Shown: positions 18,625 through 27,213 of the stretch, piece after piece
How the letters are laid out: each line of letters starts with the position of its first letter
Numbering within the stretch: position 1 is the first letter of the stretch
NCBI GenBank assembly: GCA_964541895.1
Contig: CAZISM010000002.1
Span: 81,576-145,575, forward strand
Length of the DNA: 64,000 nt
Direction of reading: 5' to 3'
Source of the DNA: CAZISM01 sp964541895
GTDB taxonomy: Bacteria; Zhuqueibacterota; Zhuqueibacteria; Residuimicrobiales; Residuimicrobiaceae
Notes under the pieces: generated by a model
Databases searched by the model: none
What the model saw: only the letters and a program-made list of their open reading frames with translations
What the model was told of the DNA's origin: nothing
Translations under genes and position numbers: made by a program

Positions 18625-20430
18625 ATGAAAATCGATTCCAGCTCCCCTGAAATAGAGAATGCAACGCGGCGTAATTTTCTCAAGCAGGTAAGCCTGGGCA
18701 CGACGGCTGCCGTGGTCGGTTTGAATACCGACGAAGGGCTGGCCCAATCGCCGGCGGAACAAGAGACCGGCAAAGCGAACCAGGGTCGCAAACAAGCTTC
18801 TGCCCGGCGTGCAAAGCAAAGCAACCGTCCCAATATCATTTTTATCATGGCCGATCAGCTGGGTGCCCGCTTTGTCGGCTGCTATGGCAGCGGCGTCGAT
18901 TCCACGCCCACCCTCGACCGCCTGGCACGCGAAGGGCTGCGTTTCGACCGATTTTATGCATCGGCGCCGGTGTGCGCTCCCAACCGGGCCAGTATCCTGA
19001 CCGGACGTTCGCCGGAGATCCACGGCATCGTCACCAATAACCTGGCCCTGCAGAGTGATAATCCCACCTTTGCCCATCTGCTCCGGGAGGAAGGGTATCG
19101 CACCGCCATGTTCGGCAAGATTCATCAGACGCCGATGCAATGGGAACCGGCCATGGATCTCGATCATCTTGGATTCGACGAACATCAGGTCTGTGAAGAT
19201 CCCCGCTGGGGACCCTACATCGACTGGGTGAAAAAAAACCATCCCCGATATTATGACATCGCTCTGGCCACTACCAATGCTCACTCGGGGACGGTGGTCG
19301 CCACCAATCCGTTTGAAACCCAACAGGGGGCCTCTGCCGAACAGGTGCGCATCAAGAAGGAGGCCTTTGCAAAATACATGCAGCCGCGCCTGGACGCCTC
19401 AGAGTGGGAGCGCATGTATGTCTCGCCTCTGCCGGTGGAAATACACGACACCACCTATATAACCGAATGCAGCCTCGATTTTCTCAAGCGGGCTTCTGCC
19501 GACCAGCCATTTCTTTGTCACATCTCTTATGTCGATCCGCATGATCCTTACGAACCGTCTGAACCGTATGCGTCTATGTATGACCCTGAAAAGATGCCTG
19601 ACGCGTTGCCGGCTGAATGGGTCGATAAAGGCCCTAAAACACTGGAACAGGTGCGTGACGGATATTTGCATTTTCGCAAGATCTGCGATAAGCCGGCGGC
19701 GGTGCGCAAGCTGCGGGCCCTGTATCACGGATCGATCCGCCAGATCGATGATCAGATCGGCCGTCTGGTGGCGTATCTGAAAGAGACCGGCCTGTGGGAA
19801 AACACCATTATTGTTTTCACCACCGATCACGGTGAAATGATGGGCGATCATGGCCTGATCGCCAAAGGGTTACCCCATTATGACACCGGCATCCGCTGCC
19901 CGCTGATTGTCGCCGGCGGACCGGTGCGGAACAGAGGGGCGATGGCGCAGTTGTCATGCTCGCTGGATCTGTTCCCGACCTTGTGTGATTGGGCCGGCGT
20001 CGAGAATCAACCGCCGCACGAAGGCCGCTCCTTTGCCGCACTCACTGCAACCGACGGCAAAACGCCGGGCTGGCCGGAAATCGCGGTCTCCATCGGCAAC
20101 GTCGATTCCGTGATCACGGAGGACGGCTGGCGGTTAACGCGCTACTCCGGCTCCAATGAAGGCCAGATGTTCTGCCTCAAACAGGATCCAGACGAGCGCC
20201 ATGACCTCTACCATGATCCGAAATATGTGGATAAGAAAGTGGAGCTGCTGGAACGCCTGGTCAAGGTGCGCACGCAACCGCGTATCCTGGAACAATACCG
20301 CAACCTGCCGGTCCGGGACGGACGCAAGTGGGATCCCAACGCCCATGAAACAACCTGGCCGTTGATTCCGCTCACGCCCTCGCCCTGGCTCGAGAAGGCG
20401 GCTAAACCCGCCTGGCATGGCACTGATTAA
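18625..20430 (+). CDS. Sulfatase (FGly type), Tat-exported, choline-sulfatase-like
   Basis: A 601-residue type I sulfatase. A twin-arginine signal T-R-R-N-F-L-K-Q is at residues 14-21 (start 18625; 18610 is an alternative ATG). After a polar linker the catalytic domain begins I-I-F-I-M-A-D-Q-L, with the FGly motif C-A-P-N-R-A-S-I-L-T-G at Cys117. F-T-T-D-H-G-E-M-M-G-D-H-G near residue 400 is the second metal/active-site block. The long insertion between residues 165 and 290 is larger than in minimal sulfatases. It hydrolyses a sulfate ester, likely on the same glycan handled by the neighbouring GH97, GH36 and esterase genes. It begins 32 bp after the xylose isomerase gene. Confidence 0.92.
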   Translation: MKIDSSSPEIENATRRNFLKQVSLGTTAAVVGLNTDEGLAQSPAEQETGKANQGRKQASARRAKQSNRPNIIFIMADQLGARFVGCYGSGVDSTPTLDRLAREGLRFDRFYASAPVCAPNRASILTGRSPEIHGIVTNNLALQSDNPTFAHLLREEGYRTAMFGKIHQTPMQWEPAMDLDHLGFDEHQVCEDPRWGPYIDWVKKNHPRYYDIALATTNAHSGTVVATNPFETQQGASAEQVRIKKEAFAKYMQPRLDASEWERMYVSPLPVEIHDTTYITECSLDFLKRASADQPFLCHISYVDPHDPYEPSEPYASMYDPEKMPDALPAEWVDKGPKTLEQVRDGYLHFRKICDKPAAVRKLRALYHGSIRQIDDQIGRLVAYLKETGLWENTIIVFTTDHGEMMGDHGLIAKGLPHYDTGIRCPLIVAGGPVRNRGAMAQLSCSLDLFPTLCDWAGVENQPPHEGRSFAALTATDGKTPGWPEIAVSIGNVDSVITEDGWRLTRYSGSNEGQMFCLKQDPDERHDLYHDPKYVDKKVELLERLVKVRTQPRILEQYRNLPVRDGRKWDPNAHETTWPLIPLTPSPWLEKAAKPAWHGTD

Positions 20431-20485
20431 AGTGTTCGCAGCCGGATGCATTTGACCAAAACATTTTCGCCAGGAGGAGAACGGT

Positions 20486-22681
20486 ATGTTCAGAGACTGC
20501 TTGATTTCTTTGCTGTTTATTTTGTTAGGCCTCCCTATTTTCAGTGTTTTGCAAGCCATGGAAAACAAGCCATTCTCCGTTGATAAAGAAGGCTTGAGCA
20601 TTCGCTTCGAGTTTTTCAAGGACCATCTGCGGCAGCGCACCCTGTTGCCTGCTGGCATGAATTTGCCGGATACCCTGGCGCCCATGCAGGACATTACCGA
20701 CATAGAAGTGGCCTTGCATGTCACCGGGCTGGATCGCCTCGGCCGCAAACGAATCGGCGGACAACCCGGGACGCGCTTGATCTTTAACGGCATGTCGGAG
20801 CAACGAACCGACAAAGGCACGCAGGTGACTCTGACACAATTCGACCCGGAAACCAAGCTGAAAGTGGAATCTCTATACCTGTTTTTTCATGATACGCCTG
20901 TTATTCGTCGCTGTACGCGAGTGACCAACGAAGGTAAAAACGAACAGGGCCTCGAGTATGTCAGTTCGGTCATGCTGAACAATTATGGTGATCTGGGATC
21001 GGGCTCTGTCGAAGAAAAGCTGGTGGTCCATTGGGCCCACAACAGCTGGTTTGCCGAAGGTCAATGGCATGCTTCAGCGCCTTCCGAATTGGGATGGGCT
21101 GAGAACCGGTTTCATCAACTTTCCGGAATATCCCTGCAGAATCTCGGCTCCTGGTCGACCGTGCGATATTTGCCCATGGCGATGATCGAAAATCGCAGTA
21201 TCGGCGTCACCTGGTTCTGGCAAATCGAGCATAACGGCTCCTGGTTTTGGGAAATGTCCGATTCCAAATCAGCGTATGACATGAAAAGCAACCATATCAC
21301 CATGGCCAATGCAGGAACCTACCTGTATGTCGGCGGTCCGGATGAGGAAACCGGCCAAGCCTGGAAAAGGTTAAAGCCGGGGGAATCGTATGTCACGGTG
21401 CCTGTGGCTATCGGTTGTGTCAGAGGCGGTTTTGGTGAAGGCGTGGCGGCGCTCACGGCATACCGGCGCATGGCCTGTTTGCAGCCGCATCCGGACAACA
21501 GGGATTGCCCCGTGGTCTTTAATGATTATATGAATTGTCTCATGGCCGATCCGACTACTGAAAAACTGATTCCGGTGATCGATGCCGCTGCCAGAGCGGG
21601 CGCTCATTATTTTATGATCGATGCCGGCTGGTACGGCGAGCTCAACGAAAACTGGTGGGTCTCGCGCGGCCTGTATTTGCCCTCTAAAACCCGTTTCAAA
21701 GACGGACTGCAAGCCGTTCTGGACTATATTCGAGCGCGCGGGATGGTCCCTGGCCTGTGGCTGGAGATTGAAAATCCGGGTATGAATTCTCCGCTCAAAA
21801 CAAAGCCGGATGACTGGTTTTTCATTCGTCACGGAAAACGGGTAACCGAAAGCGGCAGCAATATCCTGGATTTTCGTAATCCCGAGGTGCGCCGCTATGC
21901 CGACGAAATTGTCGATCGACTGGTGCAGCAGTACAAGGTCGGTTATATAAAGATCGATTACAATGTCAATGCGCTCATGGGTACAGAATACAAAGCCGAC
22001 AGCCCGGGCCAGGGATTGCTGGAACACAACCGGGCCTTTTTGAATTGGCTTGATCATGTGTACAAGCGTTTCCCGAACCTGACCATCGAGAATTGCGGCA
22101 GCGGCGGCTGCCGTATGGACTATGCCATGCTGTCGCGCAATCAGGTGCAATCCTCCAGCGATCAGATGGACTATCGCAAATATCCTTCGATTATCACCGG
22201 TTGTTTTGCCGCGGTTCTGCCGGAGCAACTGGCCGCCTGGTCCTATCCGCTGGCAGAAGCCGATGCAGATCAGGCCTCTTTCAACATGATCGGTGCCATG
22301 ATGGGACGTATGCACCTGAGCGGCCGCATCGACCGTCTGGCGGAACAGAGTTTTAGCGTGGTGCAAAACGGCGTGTCGGTTTATAAAAAGGAGATTCAAC
22401 CGATTGTTCCGTCTGCTGTGCCCTTTTTCCCCTTGGGCATGTCGGCTTTGGCTGATGACGTTGCACCCGTTGCCCTGGGCTTGAACCATGCGAGCAAGAA
22501 CATCATCGCGGTGTGGCGGCTCAACGGCAAACCGGTGATCCGCATTCCCAACGTTTATGATGGTGAGGCGAAATTACTTTATCCTGTTGAGCTGGATATT
22601 CGCATTGACCAAAGCGGTCGTGATCTGCTGGTCATGTTTCCACGACCCTATATGGGCGCCATTATTGAAATTCGACACTAA
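20486..22681 (+). CDS. Alpha-galactosidase, glycoside hydrolase family 36-like, secreted
   Basis: A 731-residue secreted protein with an N-terminal hydrophobic export segment (residues 5-27). The GH36 layout is present: an N-terminal beta-sandwich, a TIM barrel and a C-terminal beta domain. Key barrel motifs are F-M-I-D-A-G-W-Y-G, P-G-L-W-L-E-I-E-N-P-G, V-G-Y-I-K-I-D-Y-N near residue 490, with the nucleophile Asp, and I-E-N-C-G-S-G-G-C-R-M-D-Y followed by Q-S-S-S-D-Q, which holds the acid/base Asp region. It would release terminal alpha-galactose from oligosaccharides or polysaccharides. The strong ribosome binding site aggaggagaacggt precedes the ATG. It lies directly upstream of araA. Confidence 0.92.
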   Translation: MFRDCLISLLFILLGLPIFSVLQAMENKPFSVDKEGLSIRFEFFKDHLRQRTLLPAGMNLPDTLAPMQDITDIEVALHVTGLDRLGRKRIGGQPGTRLIFNGMSEQRTDKGTQVTLTQFDPETKLKVESLYLFFHDTPVIRRCTRVTNEGKNEQGLEYVSSVMLNNYGDLGSGSVEEKLVVHWAHNSWFAEGQWHASAPSELGWAENRFHQLSGISLQNLGSWSTVRYLPMAMIENRSIGVTWFWQIEHNGSWFWEMSDSKSAYDMKSNHITMANAGTYLYVGGPDEETGQAWKRLKPGESYVTVPVAIGCVRGGFGEGVAALTAYRRMACLQPHPDNRDCPVVFNDYMNCLMADPTTEKLIPVIDAAARAGAHYFMIDAGWYGELNENWWVSRGLYLPSKTRFKDGLQAVLDYIRARGMVPGLWLEIENPGMNSPLKTKPDDWFFIRHGKRVTESGSNILDFRNPEVRRYADEIVDRLVQQYKVGYIKIDYNVNALMGTEYKADSPGQGLLEHNRAFLNWLDHVYKRFPNLTIENCGSGGCRMDYAMLSRNQVQSSSDQMDYRKYPSIITGCFAAVLPEQLAAWSYPLAEADADQASFNMIGAMMGRMHLSGRIDRLAEQSFSVVQNGVSVYKKEIQPIVPSAVPFFPLGMSALADDVAPVALGLNHASKNIIAVWRLNGKPVIRIPNVYDGEAKLLYPVELDIRIDQSGRDLLVMFPRPYMGAIIEIRH

Positions 22682-22708
22682 ACCTATTGCAGTAAAGGAG
22701 AAGATCGT

Positions 22709-24205
22709 ATGAAGGCATTGCAGCAGTATAAAGTCTGGTTTGTTACCGGCAGTCAGGATTTATACGGCCCGGAAACGTTGCAAAAAGTGGCAGAACATTC
22801 TCGAGAAATCGCTGCGGCGCTGAATCACAGTGAGCTGATTCCTGTGCAGGTGGTGTACAAACCTGTACTGACCAATTCCGACGCCATTTATGGGCTCTGT
22901 CAGGACGCCAATCAGACTGAAAACTGCATCGGTTTGATCACCTGGATGCACACCTTCTCGCCTGCCAAGATGTGGATTGCCGGACTCAAGGCCCTGCAAA
23001 GACCGTTTGTGCATTTGCATACCCAGTTCAACCGGGATCTGCCCTGGTCGGACATTGATATGAATTTCATGAATCTCAACCAGTCCGCCCACGGCGACCG
23101 CGAATTCGGCTTTATCTGCTCGCGCCTGCGACTGAACCGTAAAGTGATCGTCGGTTTCTGGCAGGATCCTTCTGTGCAGGAAAAGCTGGCTACCTGGACG
23201 CGGGCGGCGTGCGCCTGGAACGATAGCCAGAGTGCGAAAATTGCCCGCTTTGGTGATAATATGCGCGAAGTAGCTGTAACCGAAGGCGATAAAGTGGAAG
23301 CACAGATTCGTTTCGGTTATTCGGTGCGCGGCTATGGCATCGGCGACCTGGTGGACAGCATCAACAAAATCCATGAAGCGGATGTAGCGCAACTGGTTAA
23401 AGTATACGAAGACACTTATGCGCTGACGCCGGAATTGCGTGCCAACGGTAACAAGCGATCGGCGCTGCAGTATGCCGCCAAAGTAGAGTTGGGATTGCGT
23501 GCGTTTCTGGAACGGGAAAATTTCAAGGGCTTTACCACCTGCTTTGAGGATCTGCACGGCATGGATCAACTGCCCGGATTGTCGGTGCAGCGTCTCATGG
23601 CCGACGGTTACGGCTTTGGCGCCGAAGGCGACTGGAAAACCGCCGCTCTGGTACGCGCCATGAAAGTAATGGGCTCCGGCCTGAAAGGCGGATGTTCTTT
23701 TATGGAAGATTACACCTACCATCTTGATCCGGCCGGCATGCAGGTGCTGGGGGCTCATATGCTGGAGTTGTGCTCTTCCATCGCCGGACAGAAACCGGTC
23801 CTGCAGATTCATCCGCTCTCCATCGGCGGCAAAAACGATCCCTTGCGTTTGGTATTCAATGTGGCGCTTGGGCCGGCCCTGAACGCCTCCATCATCGATA
23901 TGGGTGACAGATTCCGCATGGTCGTTAATACCGTAGAGGTCGTTGAGGCCAAAGAGATGCCCCACTTGCCGGTGGCGCGCGCCATGTGGATCCCGGAACC
24001 AAATCTGGAGGTGGCGGCGGCGGCCTGGATACTGGCCGGCGCGGCACATCATGCCGGTTTCAGTCAGGCGGTGTCTGTGGACTGCCTGGAAGATTTTGCC
24101 GAGATGGCGGACGTGGAATTCCTGCTCATCAACAAGGATACCCACTTGTCCGATTTTAAAAAAGAACTGAGATGGAACAGCGTCTATTACAGAGAACGAA
24201 AGTGA
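22709..24205 (+). CDS. araA: L-arabinose isomerase
   Basis: A 498-residue protein matching AraA in length and along its whole sequence. It opens with V-W-F-V-T-G-S-Q-D-L-Y-G, has the H-T-F-S-P-A-K-M-W-I-A-G block and D-x-N-F-M-N-L-N-Q-S-A-H-G-D-R-E. The manganese ligands appear in G-F-G-A-E-G-D-W-K-T, S-F-M-E-D-Y-T-Y-H-L and G-A-H-M-L-E, with a C-terminal H-H-A-G. It converts L-arabinose to L-ribulose in the cytoplasm. The kinase (AraB) and epimerase (AraD) that complete the route are not in the window. Its presence supports arabinose as a main product of the region, in line with the GH127 arabinofuranosidase at 31.5 kb. Confidence 0.97.
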   Translation: MKALQQYKVWFVTGSQDLYGPETLQKVAEHSREIAAALNHSELIPVQVVYKPVLTNSDAIYGLCQDANQTENCIGLITWMHTFSPAKMWIAGLKALQRPFVHLHTQFNRDLPWSDIDMNFMNLNQSAHGDREFGFICSRLRLNRKVIVGFWQDPSVQEKLATWTRAACAWNDSQSAKIARFGDNMREVAVTEGDKVEAQIRFGYSVRGYGIGDLVDSINKIHEADVAQLVKVYEDTYALTPELRANGNKRSALQYAAKVELGLRAFLERENFKGFTTCFEDLHGMDQLPGLSVQRLMADGYGFGAEGDWKTAALVRAMKVMGSGLKGGCSFMEDYTYHLDPAGMQVLGAHMLELCSSIAGQKPVLQIHPLSIGGKNDPLRLVFNVALGPALNASIIDMGDRFRMVVNTVEVVEAKEMPHLPVARAMWIPEPNLEVAAAAWILAGAAHHAGFSQAVSVDCLEDFAEMADVEFLLINKDTHLSDFKKELRWNSVYYRERK

Positions 24206-24281
24206 ATGATGGTTGTAGCCGAAGCGTCCTGCGGCGGCGGCCTGTTGAATACGAATCGGTCCACCAGGGAGATAGGTTGAC

Positions 24282-25349
24282 ATGAAAAAAACAGGATATC
24301 TTGTTGGGGTCGTGTTGGTGTTGTTTTTGCACTGCAGCGAGAAAAAGGAAACAATCTCATTCGGCGCCATTCGCTGGGATTATTGGAGCAAAGCGGTGCA
24401 GGAAAAGCGGGACGCCTCCGGTCAACCCGGAGCACCTCACACTAACCTGCAGGACGTCAAGTGGAAAAATCGCTTGCCGTTTTTTGCGCGCGTGCTTGCA
24501 GAACATCCTCGTCAGGTGGAGATCTTGCACGATAGCCAGGCGGTCATGGACCGGGAAATCGAATATGCCAGGCAGAGCGGATTGGCGTACTGGGCATTTC
24601 TCTATTATCCCAGCGGTCCGGAAATGAGTGTCAGCCGCGAACTGTATCTGAAAAGCCGGTACAAAAACGATGTCGCGTTCTGTCTGATCCTCTCTCGTTG
24701 GAACGACGACAAGACCACCTGGGAGGACAATGTCGATTATCTGGCCCGGCAGGTGCAGGAACCTTCCTATTTTAAAGTGGCTGGTGACCGGCCGCTGATT
24801 TTTCTTTTTTTCTGGGATGAAAAACGGATGCCGGAAAAGATTTGGGGATCCCTGGATGGCGCCAGGGCCGCCATAACGTCGCTGCGGGAAGCGATTAAAC
24901 GTTCCGGACAGCAGGATCCCTATCTTGTCGCCATGCGCATCAACCAGACGGAATGCATTCAATACTGCAAATCCCTGCAGCTGGATGCCATTTCCACCTA
25001 TACGACATTTGGCGGTACCGATTATGCGGGTCTGGCCCAGAGCAATATCGATTGGTGGCAAGAGGCGAAACAGGCCAACATTCCTGCCGTGCTGCCGCTA
25101 TCCTGTGGCTGGGGTGGGCCGCGTCCAAGCGGTCTGCATGATCAGCAACCGACGCTCCTGCAATTTGAAAATCACCTGCAAACGGCCCGGTTGTGGATGC
25201 TGGCTAATCCGCATATCGCACAAGCCAGGACCAGCCTCATGTATGCGTGGAACGAATTCGATGAAGGCGGCTTTCTCTGTCCCACGCAGGGCGAACAGGA
25301 AGGTTCGCGCAAGATCGATGCTTTGGCCAGAGTAGTCAACGGCCGCTAG
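24282..25349 (+). CDS. Putative secreted GH99-like / WsaF-type TIM-barrel protein
   Basis: A 355-residue secreted protein. The N-terminus has a hydrophobic segment ending in a Cys at residue 19 (L-F-L-H-C), which could be lipid-modified although His at -1 is unusual. The body contains I-R-W-D-Y-W, G-L-A-Y-W-A-F-L-Y-Y-P near residue 100, D-R-P-L-I-F-L-F-F and A-W-N-E-F-D-E-G-G near the C-terminus. This set of features (Y-W barrel strand and terminal W-N-E-F-D-E-G) matches the glycoside hydrolase 99-like domain found in WbsX-type and related proteins. A glycan-cleaving role outside the cytoplasm is likely but the linkage is unknown. Confidence 0.65.
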   Translation: MKKTGYLVGVVLVLFLHCSEKKETISFGAIRWDYWSKAVQEKRDASGQPGAPHTNLQDVKWKNRLPFFARVLAEHPRQVEILHDSQAVMDREIEYARQSGLAYWAFLYYPSGPEMSVSRELYLKSRYKNDVAFCLILSRWNDDKTTWEDNVDYLARQVQEPSYFKVAGDRPLIFLFFWDEKRMPEKIWGSLDGARAAITSLREAIKRSGQQDPYLVAMRINQTECIQYCKSLQLDAISTYTTFGGTDYAGLAQSNIDWWQEAKQANIPAVLPLSCGWGGPRPSGLHDQQPTLLQFENHLQTARLWMLANPHIAQARTSLMYAWNEFDEGGFLCPTQGEQEGSRKIDALARVVNGR

Positions 25350-25422
25350 CCTGCGCGTCTGCCTGCACGGGCTATTCATGTTTCTGCGTGTTGAACAGGA
25401 TAAACTTCCGGAAGAGGTCACT

Positions 25423-27015
25423 ATGAAGCGAAGAGATTTTTTAAAAACAGGATTGGTATCGACGGCCGCCGGTCTGATGGCCGGTTGTGGGAAACGGCAA
25501 CCGCCCAACATCCTCTGGCTGATGACAGACGAACAGCGCACCGATTCGCTGCGGTTTTATGGCAGCCCCTGGGCGGTCAGTCCGAATCTGGATCGTTATG
25601 CCGCGGAGGGTGTCGTGTTCATGAATGCCTATACACAGGCGCCGGTCTGCACGCCGGCGCGGGTGTCCATACTGACGGGCCAGTACTGCAGTCAGACTGG
25701 AGTCTGGCGAAACATCGGCAACCACGAACTGTCATTCGATCTGCTGACCGACGTGTTCCGTCAGGCCGGCTATCACTCCGCAACTTTTGGCAAACAGCAT
25801 TATGGCGGGCCGAAAAGGGCCTTTGACCTGGAAAAAAGCCTGGTCACCAGCGTCTATGTCGATCCCTATGGCTATGCGCCTCAATATGACGAATCGAAAT
25901 ATGATGTGGTCAAGTATCCCGGCAAATGGGTCTTGGGCGGCCGTTTTCCGGAAGCGGCTGAAAAATCGCGCGAGGCAGAATGCGTAGATGGCGCGATAGC
26001 ATGGCTAAAGGAACAGCCCGGAGACAAACCATTTCTATTACGCCTCTCGTTCAGCGCTCCGCATACGCCCGTTGTGCCGCCGGTCCCCTTCGATACCCTC
26101 ATAAAAGAAGAGGAGATCAAACTGGCTCCTGCGGGCGATGCTCTGCCGAAGGATTGTCCGCTATGGATGAAACGGCATTACCAGGGCGCCGGTTCCTGGC
26201 CGTTCACGCCGGAGCAGATCCGCAAAATGCGTCGCTACTATTATGGCTATGCCGCTTTTGTCGATGACCAATTCGGCCGCTTGCTGCGCTGGATGGAAGG
26301 ACAAGGCTTGCTGGAGAACACCATTATCGCTTTCGTCGCGGATCATGGCACGCATGTGTGCGATAACGGTCTGGTGCAGAAAGGCACGTTTTATGATGCG
26401 TCCGCCAGAGTACCCTATTTTTTCTGGTATCCGAAAAAAATCGCTCAAGGCAGGACTTTGCAGACCCCGGTGGAGACCCGCACTCTGCTGCCGACGCTTT
26501 TAGAATTAGCCGGATTGCCTGTGCCGGATCGTTGTGCCGGGATCAGTCTGGCTGAAACCTTGCGCAAAGGAAAAGAGCCTGCTGCCCTTCCGGTATTTTC
26601 AGAGATGAGTTTCGGCTTTGATCCGCGGCATCCGGACAACCGGGTTGTTATGGTCCGTGACGGACAATGGAAACTGTGTGTCTGTGTGGATGATGAAACG
26701 GAAAAAGGCGAATTGATCGATCTGGGCAACGATCCGCTTGAACAGCACAATGTCTATGGAGAGGAAAAGTATGCCGCCATACGGCAGAAATTACTGCAGG
26801 CTGTCAAAGCGCACATCGCCGGTACGGAAAAACCCTTTGCCAATGCTGCCCGTCTGCAGGCACTGGAGAAATCGCCGGTCGGGCAGGTGCTCTGCGCCAC
26901 CTGCAAACGCACCACCGTGGCCCGCGTAGACACGGCCACACTGGCTCCGGACTGGTCCGATGCGTTACAGGAAGCGTATCAGTGCTATCATTGCGGCGCC
27001 CGGTTTGGAATCTAA
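25423..27015 (+). CDS. Sulfatase (FGly type), Tat lipoprotein with C-terminal zinc ribbon
   Basis: A 530-residue sulfatase. The start at 25423 follows gaagaggtcact and gives a Tat signal (K-R-R-D-F-L-K-T-G) that ends in the lipobox M-A-G-C, so it is probably membrane-anchored. The catalytic part starts I-L-W-L-M-T-D-E-Q; the FGly motif C-T-P-A-R-V-S-I-L-T-G is at Cys76; V-A-D-H-G-T-H near residue 310 is the distal metal site. Unusually, the last 40 residues hold two C-x-x-C pairs (C491-A-T-C494 and C521-Y-H-C524) spaced as a zinc ribbon, not a normal part of sulfatases. It is the third sulfatase of the region. Confidence 0.9.
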   Translation: MKRRDFLKTGLVSTAAGLMAGCGKRQPPNILWLMTDEQRTDSLRFYGSPWAVSPNLDRYAAEGVVFMNAYTQAPVCTPARVSILTGQYCSQTGVWRNIGNHELSFDLLTDVFRQAGYHSATFGKQHYGGPKRAFDLEKSLVTSVYVDPYGYAPQYDESKYDVVKYPGKWVLGGRFPEAAEKSREAECVDGAIAWLKEQPGDKPFLLRLSFSAPHTPVVPPVPFDTLIKEEEIKLAPAGDALPKDCPLWMKRHYQGAGSWPFTPEQIRKMRRYYYGYAAFVDDQFGRLLRWMEGQGLLENTIIAFVADHGTHVCDNGLVQKGTFYDASARVPYFFWYPKKIAQGRTLQTPVETRTLLPTLLELAGLPVPDRCAGISLAETLRKGKEPAALPVFSEMSFGFDPRHPDNRVVMVRDGQWKLCVCVDDETEKGELIDLGNDPLEQHNVYGEEKYAAIRQKLLQAVKAHIAGTEKPFANAARLQALEKSPVGQVLCATCKRTTVARVDTATLAPDWSDALQEAYQCYHCGARFGI

Positions 27016-27055
27016 CTCTTTCCGTTTACGAGTCTGATGAATATGGCGGGTTCCT

Positions 27056-27087
27056 GGATGTTGCCGAGTCTTTTGCGGCGACTCCGG
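27056..27087. repeat. Copy 1 of a dispersed hairpin repeat
   Basis: Starts ggatgttgccgagtcttttg and continues cggcgactccg. GTTGCCG pairs with CGGCGAC around a short loop. A near-identical copy lies at 31401-31432, also just after a gene end, and base differences keep the pairing (GCGAC here, GCAAC there). Confidence 0.55.
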
Positions 27088-27122
27088 GGGTCTTTCGAAT
27101 ATTCAATCGGTTAGAAAGTATA

Positions 27123-27146
27123 CGAGGTCGCAAAAACGCGACCCTC
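27123..27146 (+). promoter_or_regulatory. Hairpin in the leader of the KARI-like gene
   Basis: The segment reads cgaggtcgcaaaaacgcgac followed by cctc. GAGGTCGC pairs with GCGACCCTC around an aaaaa loop with one bulged G. It lies 68 bp before the KARI-like start and is not followed by a T-run, so it is more likely a leader structure than a terminator. Function is unknown. Confidence 0.35.
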
Positions 27147-27213
27147 GGAGGTTCAATCGACGGCTGTGTCTTGGATCCATTCTGAAACAGGTCCAACTAT
27201 TCGGGAGTACCTT

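Noticed and set aside
22760..24370. 536-codon minus-strand frame
   Set aside because: It is the antisense shadow of araA, which matches its family end to end; the long frame is a by-product of codon bias.
27123..27146. Hairpin considered as an intrinsic terminator
   Set aside because: No T-run follows and the stem has a bulge; kept only as a possible leader structure.
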